In this document: positions 1 through 11,366 of the stretch, piece after piece
How the letters are laid out: every line of letters starts with the position of its first letter
Position numbering within the stretch: position 1 is the stretch's first letter
DNA from: Atlantibacter subterraneus
GTDB lineage: Bacteria > Pseudomonadota > Gammaproteobacteria > Enterobacterales > Enterobacteriaceae
Direction: 5' to 3'
NCBI RefSeq assembly: GCF_007570865.1
Contig: NZ_VLPS01000005.1
Span: forward strand, 1-64,000
DNA: 64,000 nucleotides
Notes under the pieces: generated by a model
Database searches by the model: none
Told to the model about the DNA's origin: nothing
What the model saw: only the letters and a program-made list of their open reading frames with translations
Translations under genes and position numbers: made by a program

Positions 1-50
1 TCGGGCTCATAACCCGAAGGTCGTCGGTTCAAATCCGGCCCCCGCAACCA
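1..50 (+). tRNA. Initiator tRNA-fMet(CAU), 3' part
   Basis: The window opens inside an initiator methionine tRNA. Visible are the anticodon stem-loop with CAU (CTCATAA), the T arm (GGTTCAAATCC) and the acceptor end CCCGCAACCA. The 5' part lies outside the window. In E. coli a metZWV cluster of initiator tRNAs precedes amiC, the same neighbour as here, so this is probably the last copy of that cluster. Confidence 0.95.
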
Positions 51-56
51 ACATCT

Positions 57-79
57 AACACCCGTTCGGGTGTTTTTTT
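57..79 (+). terminator. Rho-independent terminator after tRNA-fMet
   Basis: An 8-bp stem (AACACCCG / CGGGTGTT) with a TT loop is followed by a run of T. It lies 6 bases after the CCA end of the tRNA and ends that transcript. Confidence 0.9.
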
Positions 80-135
80 GTTTCTGACGTCTGAAAAAGT
101 CAATTACCGCAGCGCAAGCGCCGCGGCATCAGGGT

Positions 136-1398
136 TTAACCGCGTCGCGCCAGCGTCGCCTCGCTGGTAAAGTAGGCTTTAATTCCCGCCAGAATCGACT
201 CCGCCACTTCCTGCTGAAAGGCTGCGGTCTTCAGTTTACGCTCTTCTTCAATGTTGCTGATGAACGCCGTTTCCACCAAAATTGACGGAATATCCGGCGC
301 TTTTAACACCGCAAACCCGGCCTGATCGACACGATTTTTGTGTAGCCGATTCACTTTGCCCATTCTGCTCAGCACTTCTTTGCCAAACTTCAGGCTGTCG
401 GAAATCGTCAGCGACTGCACCATATCGAACATGGTGTGATCAAGATAGCGGTCGCCGCTTTTACTCACCCCACCCACCAGGTCAGCGGCGTTCTGGGTTT
501 GTGCCAGATAACGCGCGGCGGTACTGGTCGCGCCTTTAGTCGATAGCGCAAACACCGAGGAGCCGCGCGCCGCACGGCTGGTAAACGCATCGGCGTGAAT
601 GGAAATAAACAGGTCGGCACGCTGCTTTTGCGCCTTAGCGACGCGCACTTTCAGCGGGATAAACACGTCTTCGTTGCGCGTCATATAAGCCTTCATATTC
701 GGCTCTCTCTCGATGAGCGTGCGCAGACGACGGGCGATTTGCAGCACCACGTCTTTTTCCCGGGTTTTATATTTACCGATAGCGCCGGGATCTTCCCCAC
801 CATGGCCGGGATCGAGCATGATAACAATCGGCCTGTCGCGCCCGGCTTTACCGGGTTGTGGCCCGGTGTTGCTGGTTCCGGCTGGGGGGACTTTCTTGTC
901 CAGCTCGCCATTGTTGTAATCTTCCAGCAATGCCAGCAGCGGATCCTGCTCGCTGTTGGAATTGACCGGATACAGGTCCATCACCAGTCGCTCTTTAAAT
1001 TCTGCCACCGGTGCCAGCGCAAACAGATGCGGCGTGACGTTCTGTTTTAATTCGAACACCATGCGTACGGTTTTAGGATCGAACTGACCGACGCGCGCTG
1101 ACTGGATAAACGGATCGTCAGTACGGATCTGGTTGCCGACCCCCTTGAGTACCGAGTTCAGGTTAACGCCTTCGAGATCCACCACCACGCGCGACGGATT
1201 ACTCAGTGCAAACTGACGGTATTTAATTTGCCGGTTAGATTCCACCGTGACGCGGGTATAAGAAGACGCTGGCCACACGCGAACGGCGATCACCTGGCTG
1301 CTCGCGGCAAAGCCCGGCTGGCTTACGCTTAATAACCACATCGCGCCAGCCCCTTTGATTAACTGGCGGCGACTGAATAATTTACTGGAATCCGACAT
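136..1398 (-). CDS. amiC: N-acetylmuramoyl-L-alanine amidase AmiC
   Basis: AmiC is a periplasmic zinc amidase that cuts the stem peptide from N-acetylmuramic acid during septum splitting. With the start at 1398 the protein has 420 residues, near the 417 of E. coli AmiC. A good ribosome site (GGAGAGG) precedes this ATG; the reading frame extends 19 codons further upstream but lacks family similarity. Residues 8-16 hold a twin-arginine motif (SRRQLIKGA) followed by a hydrophobic stretch, as expected for Tat export. An AMIN domain (about 35-140) precedes an Amidase_3 domain (about 190-410). Zinc-ligand motifs DPGHGG (His199) and Glu214 are present, and VETAFISN is near the end. Its known activators in E. 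coli are NlpD and ActS/YgeR; the latter is also in this window at 47,197-47,943. Confidence 0.97.
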   Translation of the reverse strand: MSDSSKLFSRRQLIKGAGAMWLLSVSQPGFAASSQVIAVRVWPASSYTRVTVESNRQIKYRQFALSNPSRVVVDLEGVNLNSVLKGVGNQIRTDDPFIQSARVGQFDPKTVRMVFELKQNVTPHLFALAPVAEFKERLVMDLYPVNSNSEQDPLLALLEDYNNGELDKKVPPAGTSNTGPQPGKAGRDRPIVIMLDPGHGGEDPGAIGKYKTREKDVVLQIARRLRTLIEREPNMKAYMTRNEDVFIPLKVRVAKAQKQRADLFISIHADAFTSRAARGSSVFALSTKGATSTAARYLAQTQNAADLVGGVSKSGDRYLDHTMFDMVQSLTISDSLKFGKEVLSRMGKVNRLHKNRVDQAGFAVLKAPDIPSILVETAFISNIEEERKLKTAAFQQEVAESILAGIKAYFTSEATLARRG

Positions 1399-1578
1399 GC
1401 CTCTCCCGAGCACTAAAAAACTGTCACTGGCATAACAACTTAAAATCTGGACCAAAAACTTTAGCGAATGGCGTCCGGCCTGTCATCTATAAAAGGGTAA
1501 ACATTGTGAGCACAAGGCCTGTTTAAGAATAACGTTGGCATGGTCTGGGCAAAAAAGCCGCTTGCGCCAGCGCCAATA

Positions 1579-1617
1579 AAAGAATAAAAATACACTATTT
1601 ACGAATAAACATGCATT
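1579..1617 (+). promoter_or_regulatory. Tandem ArgR operators (ARG boxes) of argA
   Basis: Two 18-bp boxes separated by 3 bp lie just before argA. Box 1 (about 1579-1596) contains AGAATAAAAATACA and box 2 (about 1600-1617) contains CGAATAAACATGCA. Both fit the ARG consensus TGAAT-N4-ATTCA with a few mismatches, and the 3-bp spacing is the standard one for ArgR hexamer binding. Repression by arginine is expected, as in E. coli. Confidence 0.88.
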
Positions 1618-1630
1618 GAGAGGGTTTGCC

Positions 1631-2962
1631 GTGGTGAAGGAACGTAGAACCGAGTTGGTCGAGGGTTTTCGTCATTCTGTCCCTTATATTAATACCCACC
1701 GGGGTAAAACGTTTGTCATCATGCTGGGCGGCGAAGCCATTGAGCATGAGAATTTCTCCAGTATTGTTAATGATATAGGTCTGCTCCACAGTCTGGGCAT
1801 CCGCCTGGTGGTGGTGTACGGCGCGCGCCCGCAAATCGATGCCAATCTGGCTGCGCATCACTGTGAACCGGTTTACCACAAGCATACCCGCGTTACCGAC
1901 GCCAAAACGCTGGAGCTGGTTAAGCAAGCGGCCGGGCTGTTACAGCTTGATATCACCGCGCGCCTCTCTATGAGCCTCAGCAATACGCCGCTTCAGGGCG
2001 CGCATATTAATGTGGTCAGCGGTAATTTTATTATCTCCCAGCCGCTGGGTGTGGATGACGGCGTGGATTACTGCCACAGCGGGCGTATTCGCCGTATTGA
2101 TGATGAGGCGATTAACCGTCAGTTAGACAACGGCGCGATTGTGCTGATGGGTCCGGTTGCCGTCTCCGTGACCGGTGAAAGTTTTAACCTCACCTCTGAA
2201 GAAATCGCCATGCAGCTCGCCAGCAAATTAAAAGCGGAAAAAATGATCGGCTTTTGCTCATCCCAGGGCGTGACCGACAGCGAGGGAAATATCATTTCCG
2301 AACTGTTCCCCAACGATGCCCAGGCGCGGATCGATGAGCTGGAAGCCGCAGGCGATTACCATTCCGGCACGGTGCGTTTCCTGCGCGGCGCGGTGAAAGC
2401 CTGCCGCAGCGGCGTGCGCCGCAGCCATTTGATTAGCTATCAGGAAGACGGCGCGCTGTTGCAAGAGCTGTTCTCCCGTGATGGCATCGGTACGCAAATC
2501 GTTATGGAAAGCGCCGAACAAATTCGTCGCGCTACCATCAACGACATCGGTGGCATCCTTGAACTGATCCGCCCGCTGGAGCAGCAGGGCATTCTGGTGC
2601 GCCGTTCGCGCGAACAACTGGAAATGGAGATCGACAAATTCACCATTATCCAGCGTGATAACCTGACTATCGCCTGCGCGGCGCTCTACCCGTTCCCGGA
2701 AGAGAAAATCGGCGAAATGGCCTGCGTGGCGGTGCATCCTGATTACCGAAGTTCGTCACGCGGTGAAGTTCTGCTGGAGCGCATCGCCAGCCAGGCGAAA
2801 CAGATCGGCCTGAGCAAACTGTTCGTGTTGACCACGCGCAGCATCCACTGGTTTCAGGAGCGCGGCTTTACGCCGGTGGATATTGATTCGCTCCCGGAAA
2901 GCAAAAAAGAGATGTACAACTATCAGCGCCGTTCAAAAGTGCTGATGGCGGACCTGACATAA
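1631..2962 (+). CDS. argA: Amino-acid N-acetyltransferase (N-acetylglutamate synthase)
   Basis: ArgA makes N-acetylglutamate from acetyl-CoA and glutamate, the first and feedback-inhibited step of arginine synthesis. I place the start at the GTG at 1631, giving 443 residues, the E. coli length; an ATG five codons upstream overlaps the second ArgR box and is less likely. The N-terminal two thirds is an amino-acid-kinase fold ([25 protein letters not shown]) that binds arginine. The C-terminal part, from about residue 296, is a GNAT acetyltransferase domain with the acetyl-CoA region [18 protein letters not shown]. It is monocistronic and convergent with recD, whose stop lies one base away. Confidence 0.97.
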   Translation: MVKERRTELVEGFRHSVPYINTHRGKTFVIMLGGEAIEHENFSSIVNDIGLLHSLGIRLVVVYGARPQIDANLAAHHCEPVYHKHTRVTDAKTLELVKQAAGLLQLDITARLSMSLSNTPLQGAHINVVSGNFIISQPLGVDDGVDYCHSGRIRRIDDEAINRQLDNGAIVLMGPVAVSVTGESFNLTSEEIAMQLASKLKAEKMIGFCSSQGVTDSEGNIISELFPNDAQARIDELEAAGDYHSGTVRFLRGAVKACRSGVRRSHLISYQEDGALLQELFSRDGIGTQIVMESAEQIRRATINDIGGILELIRPLEQQGILVRRSREQLEMEIDKFTIIQRDNLTIACAALYPFPEEKIGEMACVAVHPDYRSSSRGEVLLERIASQAKQIGLSKLFVLTTRSIHWFQERGFTPVDIDSLPESKKEMYNYQRRSKVLMADLT

Positions 2963-2963
2963 A

Positions 2964-4793
2964 CTATTGCGAGAAATGCGTCAGCAGCCCGCTGCGCCGT
3001 TCGGTACGGGCGGCAACGGCCTGGCGCAGCACCCGTTCATCGCCATACAGCGATAGCTTTTCACGGGCGCGGGTAATGGCGGTATACACCAGCTCGCGCG
3101 TCAGTACCGGCGCATATTGATTAGGCAATATCAGCGCCGCGTGTTTGAACTCCGATCCCTGAGATTTATGCACCGTCATGGCCCAGGCGGTGTCGTGATC
3201 CGGCATGCGGCTGGGCGACACCGATTTAATCGTGCCGTCCGGCAGCGGAAACCAGACCCGCAGCCCCTGCCCGCGATTGAGCGCCACGCCAATATCGCCG
3301 TTAAACAGCCCAAGCGCACTGTCATTGCGGGATATCATCACCGGCCTGCCTTCATACCATTTTGAATGCGCCGACCGCGTGATTTTACGCTTGCGGATTA
3401 ACGCCTGCTCCAGCTGCTCGTTGAGCCCGCTGACGCCATACGGCCCTTCACGCAGCGCGCACAGCAGCTGGAACTCGCTAAATTCGCGCAGAATATCCGC
3501 CGGTTCGGCCTGCGCATTCACCTGTTTCAAAAAGCGGTCGTAACCAGCAATCGCATCTTCAATCATAACGACATAATCTTCGCCACCGTTGAGCGGCTTC
3601 TGGCAGATGTCGGTAAAACCGTTGGCGAAAGCCTGATTCACGCCGTGATGATCGCTACAGTTCACCGCCTGCGCCAGCTGCCCGATGCCGGAGGAACTGT
3701 CGAAGCGGTAGCTGGTGCGCAGCAGGCACAGCGCGTCGCGCAGTTCGCTGGCGGCGGTAGAACTGGAATGCGGTACCGAACAGCCGGTCAACTGACTCAG
3801 CTCGGCAGCGCGTTCCGGCGTATAGGCGTCATGGGCGTAGTGGCAGATATCGCCCAGCACCGCGCCCGCTTCCACCGACGCCAGCTGATCGCGATCGCCC
3901 AGGAAAATCACCCGCGCGTGGGGCGGCAGCGCGGCGATTAAACGCGCCATCATCGGCAGGTCGATCATCGAGGCTTCATCCACTACCAGCACATCCAGAT
4001 GCAGTGGATTGGATTCATGATGGCGCGCCCGCTGGCGGCCCGGCGTGACGCCAAGCAGACGGTGCAGAGTGCTGGCATCGTCGGGAAACGCCGCTTTTTG
4101 CGCGTCGCTGAGCGGTAAACTCGCCAGCGCGGAGCCTAAAGATTCCGTCAGACGCGCCGCGGCTTTCCCGGTGGGGGCCGCCAGTTTAATGCGCGGCGGC
4201 ACATCATTGAGTTGAACCAGCGCGGCCAGCAGCTTCGCCACGGTGGTGGTTTTCCCGGTTCCCGGCCCGCCGGAAATCACCGATATACGGCGGGTCAACG
4301 CTACCGCCGCGGCGACCTTCTGCCAGTCAATGGCTTCCCGGGACGCAAATAATCCGTTTAATATTTCCGAAACCCGCGAGCCGTCCACCGTCATCACCCG
4401 GTTATGCTCGCGGAAAAACGCCGCAACGGCTTTTTCATGCCGCCACATGCGATGCAAATAAAGACATTCCCCTACCAGCTTAAGCGGCGTCGGCTCTTCG
4501 CCTTCGCTAACCGCATGGCTGCCAAGCAGCAGGCCGCGCCAGTCGCCCGGATTGCCCGCCGCCTCGAACAGCGTCTGCCAGAGCGGATCGCGCCGCAGAC
4601 CTGCCGCGTCGTCGGGATTTAACCGGCTCAGCGGCATGCAAACGTGCCCTTCGCCCGCGTCGCGACTGACTAAAGCCGCAGCCAGCATCACCGCTGGCTG
4701 CTCGGCGGAAGCCACCATAAACGCGAACTGAACGTCCAGCGGACGCAGCAATTTCAGCTGTTGGGCCTGGTGGAGTAATTTATCCATTTTCAT
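2964..4793 (-). CDS. recD: RecBCD enzyme subunit RecD (5'-3' helicase)
   Basis: RecD is the fast 5'-to-3' motor of the RecBCD exonuclease/helicase, which repairs double-strand breaks and responds to Chi. At 609 residues it matches the E. coli length (608). The Walker A motif [10 protein letters not shown] is visible near residue 175, followed by the DEASM Walker B motif and a C-terminal UvrD-like motif ([13 protein letters not shown]). Its ATG overlaps the recB stop in an ATGA arrangement, so the two are translationally coupled. The N-terminal ~130 residues, which contact RecC, are the least conserved part compared with E. coli from memory. Confidence 0.97.
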   Translation of the reverse strand: MKMDKLLHQAQQLKLLRPLDVQFAFMVASAEQPAVMLAAALVSRDAGEGHVCMPLSRLNPDDAAGLRRDPLWQTLFEAAGNPGDWRGLLLGSHAVSEGEEPTPLKLVGECLYLHRMWRHEKAVAAFFREHNRVMTVDGSRVSEILNGLFASREAIDWQKVAAAVALTRRISVISGGPGTGKTTTVAKLLAALVQLNDVPPRIKLAAPTGKAAARLTESLGSALASLPLSDAQKAAFPDDASTLHRLLGVTPGRQRARHHESNPLHLDVLVVDEASMIDLPMMARLIAALPPHARVIFLGDRDQLASVEAGAVLGDICHYAHDAYTPERAAELSQLTGCSVPHSSSTAASELRDALCLLRTSYRFDSSSGIGQLAQAVNCSDHHGVNQAFANGFTDICQKPLNGGEDYVVMIEDAIAGYDRFLKQVNAQAEPADILREFSEFQLLCALREGPYGVSGLNEQLEQALIRKRKITRSAHSKWYEGRPVMISRNDSALGLFNGDIGVALNRGQGLRVWFPLPDGTIKSVSPSRMPDHDTAWAMTVHKSQGSEFKHAALILPNQYAPVLTRELVYTAITRAREKLSLYGDERVLRQAVAARTERRSGLLTHFSQ

Positions 4794-7700
4794 TGCGTCG
4801 CCAGCTCCTGACCTGCAAACAGCGCATCCATTTCATCAACTAACCTGGCATCTGGCCGGGTGGTAAAAATCCCGTTTGACGGCTGGCACGGGTCCACACC
4901 GCGCAGGAACAGGTAAATCACGCCGCCGAAATGCTGCTCGTAGTTATAACCGGGCAGCCGGTGGCGCAGGTAGCGGTGGAGCGCCAGGGTATACAGCTGA
5001 TACTGCAAATCGTAGCGGTGGGACTGCATCGCCTGCGCCATCGCCTCGCGGGTATAGGCTTCGCTGCCCTCACCCAGCCAGTTCGATTTGTAGTCCAGCA
5101 GGTAATAACGCCCCTGCCAGCGGAACACCAAATCAATAAAGCCTTTTAGCATCCCGCGTACCTGGCGGAAATCCAGCGGCGGGCACGGCGCGGAGAGCGG
5201 ATCGTAACGTCGGATTATCGCGTCGAGCCGCCGGGGATCGAGATCGGTGTCGATGGGTAAATAAAACTCCAGCTCAACCTGCTTATCCTTCGCGCCAAGT
5301 TGATTAAGGCTGGCACCGCTGTCGGTAAGCGGCGCGGCTAAAATCGCCTCGAACCAGCCGGAAAACACACCGGCCCAGTCGCCGTCGAATCCGCCCAGTT
5401 GCAGCTGTTCCGCAAGCCAGCCGGGATCGAGCTGTGCGGTAAAATCCAGGTTTTCAAACAGGCCGTGTAAAAAGGTGCCCGGCGACGCGCCGCGCGGAAA
5501 AGTGTGCGGCGTCATATCAGGGCTGACGGTTTCAACGCGATTGCCTGCGGCATCGATATCGAGGCGCGGCAACAGCAGCTGCGCAGCGCTGCCGCCGTGC
5601 TGCTGGAGCGCAGAGTAGCTGGTAACTCGCCAGCTGTCTTTCACTTCACGCTGAGGCTCACGGGCGTCCAGCTGCAAGGCGGGCGGCTGCGGGGGCTGCC
5701 AGGGTTGGGTATCAGGGTCAGCGGCAATTTCCAGCTTGATATCCTCGCCGCATAACGCTTCCAGACAGCGACGTAGCCCGGCGGCGTCCTGCGGTTCACC
5801 GCCCTGAATCAACCGGCCCAGCGCGCTTTGGTGCAGGCTGGTATCGCCTTTTTTCCCGCCCCGGCCTTTAAACAGCGGCGCAATGCCGATGCTGCAATGC
5901 CAGACGGAGCGGGTCAGCGCCACGTACAGCAAGCGTAAATCCTCCGCCAGACGCTCGGCTTCAGCCAGCTCCAGGCTCTCCTCACCGTTATCCAAATCCA
6001 GCACTGGCGCGAACGTGGCGCGATCGTGATAAAACGCCTGTTTCTGCTCGCGGTAATCGGCGATAAACGGCAGCCAGACCAGCGGGTACTCCAGCCCTTT
6101 CGACTTATGCACCGTCACGATCTGCACTAAATGCTTGTCGCTTTCCAGCCGGAGCTGCTGGCTTGAGGCATTGGCGTCCGGCTCGGCGATATGCTGGGAC
6201 AGCCAGCGCAGCAGCGCCGGTTCGCTGTCGAGTTGCGCAGAGGCTTCCTGCAACAGCTCCGTCAAATGCAGCAGATCGGTTAAGCGCCGTTCGCCGCCGG
6301 GCGTCGCCAGCAGGTTTTCGGCAATCCGCCGTTCCACCATCAGTGCGCGGACCGTGGGCATCACGCCGCGCGCCAGCCAGATTTGCCGATAGCCGTCAAA
6401 CTCTTCCACCAGCGTATCCCAGGCGTCCTCATCCTGATTGATGGCGTCGATGGCAGCGGCGTTCAGGCCGAGCATGCTGGTGGCGATAGCGCTGCGCAAC
6501 GCGCTTTCCAGTTCAGGATTCAGGATCGCCTGCAATACCCACAGCAGGTCGAGCGCTTCCTGAGTCGAAAATACGCTGTCGCGGTTGGAGAGATATACCG
6601 ACGGAATGTTCAGCGCTTCCAGCGCCTGGCGGATCACGGCGGCTTCAATGCGGTTACGCACCAGCACAGTGATATCGGACGCCTGAACCGGCCGTTGCTT
6701 ATCGTTATCGCACAGCAGCGCCTTGCCCTGCGCGCCCGCATCCAGCCAGTCGCGAATTTGCCCGGCACAGAGGGTCGCCATGGTTTGTTGGTACTCGCTA
6801 ACGCCAGCGCCTTCGCCATCCATTAGCCACAGGCGCATGGCCGATTGCGGCTGTCCGTTGAGTTCAAAGCGCAAGCCGTGATTCTTTTCGGCGGCGTTAA
6901 CCTTCAGGAAAGGAATTTCTTTGAACATAAACGGCTGCGGGAGCTGGCTAAACAGCTGATTCACGCTTGCCACCATACCTGGCGCAGAACGCCAGTTTGT
7001 ATCAAGCGTATAGTGAGCGCTAACTTCTCCACGGGCGCGCATATAGGTGAAGATATCCGCGCCACGGAAGGCGTAAATCGCCTGCTTGGGGTCACCAATC
7101 AACAGCAGCGCCGTGTCCGGCTGCTTATGCCAGATGCGGCGGAAAATCCGGTATTGCTGCGGGTCGGTATCCTGGAATTCATCAATCATCGCCGCCGGAT
7201 AGCGGGCGCGTATCGCCTCGGCCAGCGCCTCGCCGCCCGGCTGGTGCAGCGCCTCATCAAGGCGGCTTAACATGTCGTCAAAGCCCAGCTCGCCACGACG
7301 GCGTTTTTGCATCGCCACGGTATAGCGAATCTCTTTGATGGCGCGGGCGAGCACCAGATCGCGCAGCGACAACGGCTCTGCCAGCAGCGCATCGATCTCG
7401 ACAAATAGCGCATGGCGCGGCGGCTCGCCTTTTTTGGTTTTCTCATCCAGAGTCGACTGGGCGAATTTTTCCAGCGCGTCCGGCAATGCATAGGTTTGGG
7501 TCTCTTCACCGGCCCATGCGTTGACTTTATCCAGCCAGTTAGGCAGGTTGCGGCTGCTGTAGCTGCGCTTATCCACACCAGAACCGGCAATCAGCGGGCC
7601 AATATCATCTGCCGCCGCGCGCCACAGGGTTTTAACCCGCTCAAGCCGCTCGACGATTTTTTTATGGCGGCTTTCAATGGTCTCGTCTTCTGAGGGCGGC

Positions 7701-8332
7701 GCTTTCAACTGCGGCGCTTCACCCTGCAGATAGCTGTTGATCTCCTGCAGCAAGGCGTGCGGCCCCTGCCATAACTCGCTCACCGGGCGCGCCACTGATT
7801 TGTCTAACGGATAGCAGTGGCGACGCCAGAAATCCGCGCACGCCTGATAGCGCAGCAGGGACTCATCCTCAATCAGCTTTTGCTCAAACGGCATCCCGGA
7901 TTCAAACGCGTTGAGATTGAGCATCCGCTGGCAGAAGCCGTGAATGGTAAAGATCGAGGCCTCATCCATCTGGCGCTCCGCCAGTAGCAGCGCCTGAGCC
8001 GCATCGTTCAGATCGGGAATTTCCGCTAACAGTCGCTGAAACAGCGGATTGTCAGTATGCCCGCGCAGACAGGCGATACGCAGCTCATGGATGTTGGTGC
8101 GGATACGGCCACGGAGCTCTTCCGTGGCCGCTTCGGTAAAGGTCACTACCAGCAGGGATTCCGGCATCAGGATGCGCGGATGGGCGGCGTCACCGCCCAG
8201 CCCCAGCAACAGCCGCAAATAGAGCGCGGCAATAGTATAGGTTTTCCCTGTACCGGCAGACGCTTCGATCAGCCGTTCACCAACCAGCGGTAAACGTAGT
8301 GGATCAAGGGGCTGCACGGTCTCATCGGTCAT
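4790..8332 (-). CDS. recB: RecBCD enzyme subunit RecB (helicase-nuclease)
   Basis: RecB carries the 3'-to-5' helicase and the only nuclease domain of RecBCD, and loads RecA after Chi. The start at 8332 gives 1180 residues, identical in length to E. coli; an 18-codon upstream extension overlaps ptrA and was discarded. Superfamily 1 helicase motifs are clear: Walker [10 protein letters not shown] near residue 23, [10 protein letters not shown], and LLYVALTR. The C-terminal PD-(D/E)XK nuclease shows [11 protein letters not shown] and [11 protein letters not shown], where Asp and Lys of DYKSN are catalytic. The ATG overlaps the ptrA stop (ATGA), and the TGA overlaps recD. Confidence 0.98.
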   Translation of the reverse strand: MTDETVQPLDPLRLPLVGERLIEASAGTGKTYTIAALYLRLLLGLGGDAAHPRILMPESLLVVTFTEAATEELRGRIRTNIHELRIACLRGHTDNPLFQRLLAEIPDLNDAAQALLLAERQMDEASIFTIHGFCQRMLNLNAFESGMPFEQKLIEDESLLRYQACADFWRRHCYPLDKSVARPVSELWQGPHALLQEINSYLQGEAPQLKAPPSEDETIESRHKKIVERLERVKTLWRAAADDIGPLIAGSGVDKRSYSSRNLPNWLDKVNAWAGEETQTYALPDALEKFAQSTLDEKTKKGEPPRHALFVEIDALLAEPLSLRDLVLARAIKEIRYTVAMQKRRRGELGFDDMLSRLDEALHQPGGEALAEAIRARYPAAMIDEFQDTDPQQYRIFRRIWHKQPDTALLLIGDPKQAIYAFRGADIFTYMRARGEVSAHYTLDTNWRSAPGMVASVNQLFSQLPQPFMFKEIPFLKVNAAEKNHGLRFELNGQPQSAMRLWLMDGEGAGVSEYQQTMATLCAGQIRDWLDAGAQGKALLCDNDKQRPVQASDITVLVRNRIEAAVIRQALEALNIPSVYLSNRDSVFSTQEALDLLWVLQAILNPELESALRSAIATSMLGLNAAAIDAINQDEDAWDTLVEEFDGYRQIWLARGVMPTVRALMVERRIAENLLATPGGERRLTDLLHLTELLQEASAQLDSEPALLRWLSQHIAEPDANASSQQLRLESDKHLVQIVTVHKSKGLEYPLVWLPFIADYREQKQAFYHDRATFAPVLDLDNGEESLELAEAERLAEDLRLLYVALTRSVWHCSIGIAPLFKGRGGKKGDTSLHQSALGRLIQGGEPQDAAGLRRCLEALCGEDIKLEIAADPDTQPWQPPQPPALQLDAREPQREVKDSWRVTSYSALQQHGGSAAQLLLPRLDIDAAGNRVETVSPDMTPHTFPRGASPGTFLHGLFENLDFTAQLDPGWLAEQLQLGGFDGDWAGVFSGWFEAILAAPLTDSGASLNQLGAKDKQVELEFYLPIDTDLDPRRLDAIIRRYDPLSAPCPPLDFRQVRGMLKGFIDLVFRWQGRYYLLDYKSNWLGEGSEAYTREAMAQAMQSHRYDLQYQLYTLALHRYLRHRLPGYNYEQHFGGVIYLFLRGVDPCQPSNGIFTTRPDARLVDEMDALFAGQELATQ

Positions 8333-11217
8333 GGTTTCTCGCTTAACAGGGGCAAAGATTGTTGCAACGCACTCACGCTGTCCCAAATCTTGCCACCCTC
8401 AGGCGTCGCATACTCCGGCTTGCTGCTCTGGCTGCCGGAAACCTGCGACAGAATCGTCATGCCCTGAGGAGCGACCACGGCCTGGTGAAAAAAATCGGCC
8501 AGTTTTTGGGGCGTCAGCAGTTTAATTTCGGCGATTACTTTATCACGTGAATCAAACTTCATATTGCCCCGATCGAAATCTTTGCTGACGATTGACGCTT
8601 CCTGCGCCAGGGTTTGCGGCGCTTCCAGCATCTGATTAATCACGCCCTGCTGAATTTGCGTAAAGGTGGCGTTGTCCATTTCCCGCAACCGTTTTTCTGC
8701 GGTGGGGAAAAACGCCTGATAGCGCGCCCACAACGCCGCAGGTTGTTTATCACTGCTTTGCAGCAGGAAGCCCATCCCCCACTGGCGACCTACGCCCATC
8801 GGGAAGGCGAACACCGCGTAGCCTAACTGCTCTTCGGTGCGTAACTGGTTGTAGAACCACGGCTGGACGATTTGCCCCAGCATGGCGCTATAAGCCGAAC
8901 TCACCGTCTCGCTGTAGCCGGTGGGGACAAATACTGCCGCCAGCGCGGAGTCGGTACTGCTACCGACTTTGTTAAAGATCGCCTGCTGCTTTTTATCCAC
9001 CACAACGTCTTTATTACGGCACCATTCATTGCCGTGCGTCGCCAACTGCGTTTTCACCTGGCGCGCCAGGTCGGTAGCCTGTTGCGCAGTCATGTTACCC
9101 ACCATCAAAAACTCAGGGCGGGCGTTGGCTTTCAACTGCTCACGGTAGCTCAGCACATCGGCAAGGGTAATCGACGGCAGCAGCGCCCGGCGCTCTTCGC
9201 GCTGGAAGTACGGCACCTGAGAAATCATCTGCACGGGCATAATCGCCTGATCGTAGGCTTTGCCCTTCTCGGCGGAATCCATCATCTGGGCGTACCAGGA
9301 TTTCGCCTGCGCCAGCTGCTGCTCGTCCGGCGTAAAGCTGAAATAACCCTCAAGCAATGTTAAAAACAGTTTCGGCAAACGTTGGGTATAACCATCCGCG
9401 TTGACCATCAGGCCGTTGTTGGCGTTAGTAGAAAAACTGATCCCGCCTACTGAAGCCTGGTTGCTGAGCTGGTCAAGCGCCAGACCGGCAAGATAATCAT
9501 TCAGTGCAAACAGCACCTGATTTTTGGCGCTATCCATGGCCTGAGGATTGCGCAGAATCACCGAAATATTTGCCTTCGGTTCGCTGGCGAAATAGCGGCT
9601 CGGCATATACACCACGCGCAAATCCTGTTCATCGATCAGCAGTTCCGGATGCTTATAGGCTTTATCCGCCTTGATCAGTGTAAAGTCGTCAGGAATGTAG
9701 GGGTTCAGCTCCGGCAGCTGTAGCTTGATGGACTGCGCTTTTTGCTGCCAGTTCGCCAGCGTCGTTGCAGGGATTTTTTCAACCTGATATGGCGCTTCCA
9801 CAAAGTAGGCTTTTTTGTTGTGCGGCTCATTGGGGCTGATATACCAGATACGGGCGTTTTCCGGCGTCATCATAGTTAAGCGCGCATTAATCTCCTGCGG
9901 ATCGAAGCGATCGGCGATATTGACCGCATCCAGCGTATGGGCGACAGGCACGCGGATCATGGTGTCCGCCAGCCATTCCACATAGCCCATATCGCGGGAA
10001 ATAGACGGGTAACGGAAATCGAGATCCAACACATGCGCCAGTTCATCGAAGTAACGTTTATCGATGCCCTGGTCTTTTAATAAATTGATATAGCTAAATA
10101 CCGCTGCGACAACCTCGTCGCGGTTTGCCAGCCCTCTATCCGTCAGGGTCACGGAGATAGCGAAAACGCCGCTGTTGCCGTTGACGATAGGATCGGAGTC
10201 GGCGCGCACGCCTTCCGCCAGCCCCTGCTTTTGCAGCCAGTCAGAGAGGGTGTCGGCGCTGCGGTTGCCGATCAGATAGCCAATCAGCTCATCCGTTTTA
10301 CTGCGAAATTTATCGGTATTGTTATTGATGCGAAATTCAATGCGCACCACTTTGCGCGGCATCACTGGCACATAGTGGATAAATAGCCCTTTTTGCGCAT
10401 CGGTCACTACCGGCACGTCGATAGTCGGCTTTTCGATATTTTTATTTGGTACCCGCCCGTAGGTTTGCGCCGCGATGCGCGCCAGTTCGGGCAGCGGTTT
10501 GTTGCTGTAAACCACCGCTTTCATCAGGTTGGCGGAATACCAGGTATCGCGAAACGCTACCAGCGCGTCGTGCAACGGATTACCCGGTTTATCGCTTAAG
10601 GTTTCCAGATTACCGCCGGAAAACTGCGATCCGGGGTGCTCAGGGTTGATAGTTTCTGCGCTGACCTGAGCCATGCGCATGCCGTCTCGCGAACGCGCCA
10701 TGGTCAGTTCGGCATTCACCGCGTTTCGCTCGCGCTCCGCATAGGCTTTTGCCAGCGTCGGTTCGGCGATGGCGTCTGCCAGCCGATCCACGGCTCCTTC
10801 CAGCGCGTTGTTCTCGACTTCCAGATAAAACGCGGTGCGATAAGGCGCGGTACTGGCGTTATGGCTGCCGCCGTGCATCTTTAAAAATTCAGACAGGCTA
10901 TCGGGCTGAGGGTATTTTTTCGATCCCATCAGCGTCATGTGCTCCAGGTAATGCGCCAGCCCCTGATGATCTTTCGGATCTTCCAGCGAGCCAACCGGCA
11001 CCACCAGCGCAGAGAGCGATTTGACCGCCTGCGGGTCGTTTACCAGCAGGACCACCATGCCATTATCCAGGCGAATGGCCTGATACTGACGGGGATCTTT
11101 TTCACTTTTACGGATGGTTTCCTGAATCGGCTGCCAGCCAGTATCTGCCTGGCTGGCGGGTGCCCAGAGGGCAACGGAAAAGAAAAGCGCGGCTAACCAG
11201 GTGCGGCAATTAGGCAT
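8329..11217 (-). CDS. ptrA: Protease III (pitrilysin), periplasmic
   Basis: Pitrilysin is an M16 zinc metallopeptidase of the periplasm that degrades small peptides such as insulin fragments. The 962 residues equal the E. coli length. A Sec signal peptide covers residues 1-24 (ends ASQA). The inverted zinc motif HxxEH is seen as HYLEH (His89, Glu92, His93). The gene sits between recC and recB, as in E. coli, although its function is unrelated to recombination; it is coupled to recB by a 4-base overlap. Confidence 0.97.
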   Translation of the reverse strand: MPNCRTWLAALFFSVALWAPASQADTGWQPIQETIRKSEKDPRQYQAIRLDNGMVVLLVNDPQAVKSLSALVVPVGSLEDPKDHQGLAHYLEHMTLMGSKKYPQPDSLSEFLKMHGGSHNASTAPYRTAFYLEVENNALEGAVDRLADAIAEPTLAKAYAERERNAVNAELTMARSRDGMRMAQVSAETINPEHPGSQFSGGNLETLSDKPGNPLHDALVAFRDTWYSANLMKAVVYSNKPLPELARIAAQTYGRVPNKNIEKPTIDVPVVTDAQKGLFIHYVPVMPRKVVRIEFRINNNTDKFRSKTDELIGYLIGNRSADTLSDWLQKQGLAEGVRADSDPIVNGNSGVFAISVTLTDRGLANRDEVVAAVFSYINLLKDQGIDKRYFDELAHVLDLDFRYPSISRDMGYVEWLADTMIRVPVAHTLDAVNIADRFDPQEINARLTMMTPENARIWYISPNEPHNKKAYFVEAPYQVEKIPATTLANWQQKAQSIKLQLPELNPYIPDDFTLIKADKAYKHPELLIDEQDLRVVYMPSRYFASEPKANISVILRNPQAMDSAKNQVLFALNDYLAGLALDQLSNQASVGGISFSTNANNGLMVNADGYTQRLPKLFLTLLEGYFSFTPDEQQLAQAKSWYAQMMDSAEKGKAYDQAIMPVQMISQVPYFQREERRALLPSITLADVLSYREQLKANARPEFLMVGNMTAQQATDLARQVKTQLATHGNEWCRNKDVVVDKKQQAIFNKVGSSTDSALAAVFVPTGYSETVSSAYSAMLGQIVQPWFYNQLRTEEQLGYAVFAFPMGVGRQWGMGFLLQSSDKQPAALWARYQAFFPTAEKRLREMDNATFTQIQQGVINQMLEAPQTLAQEASIVSKDFDRGNMKFDSRDKVIAEIKLLTPQKLADFFHQAVVAPQGMTILSQVSGSQSSKPEYATPEGGKIWDSVSALQQSLPLLSEKP

Positions 11218-11366
11218 TCACGAACCTCATAATCACGAAACCTCTTGTGCTATTCATCATCAATTCAATGTCTTGTTATAACGGTGTTACCCGCAATCGT
11301 CGCACCCCTGTCCGGATGAGATGCGCATAGTAAATGAACGCCATCGACTGTGCAATTTTTATACAG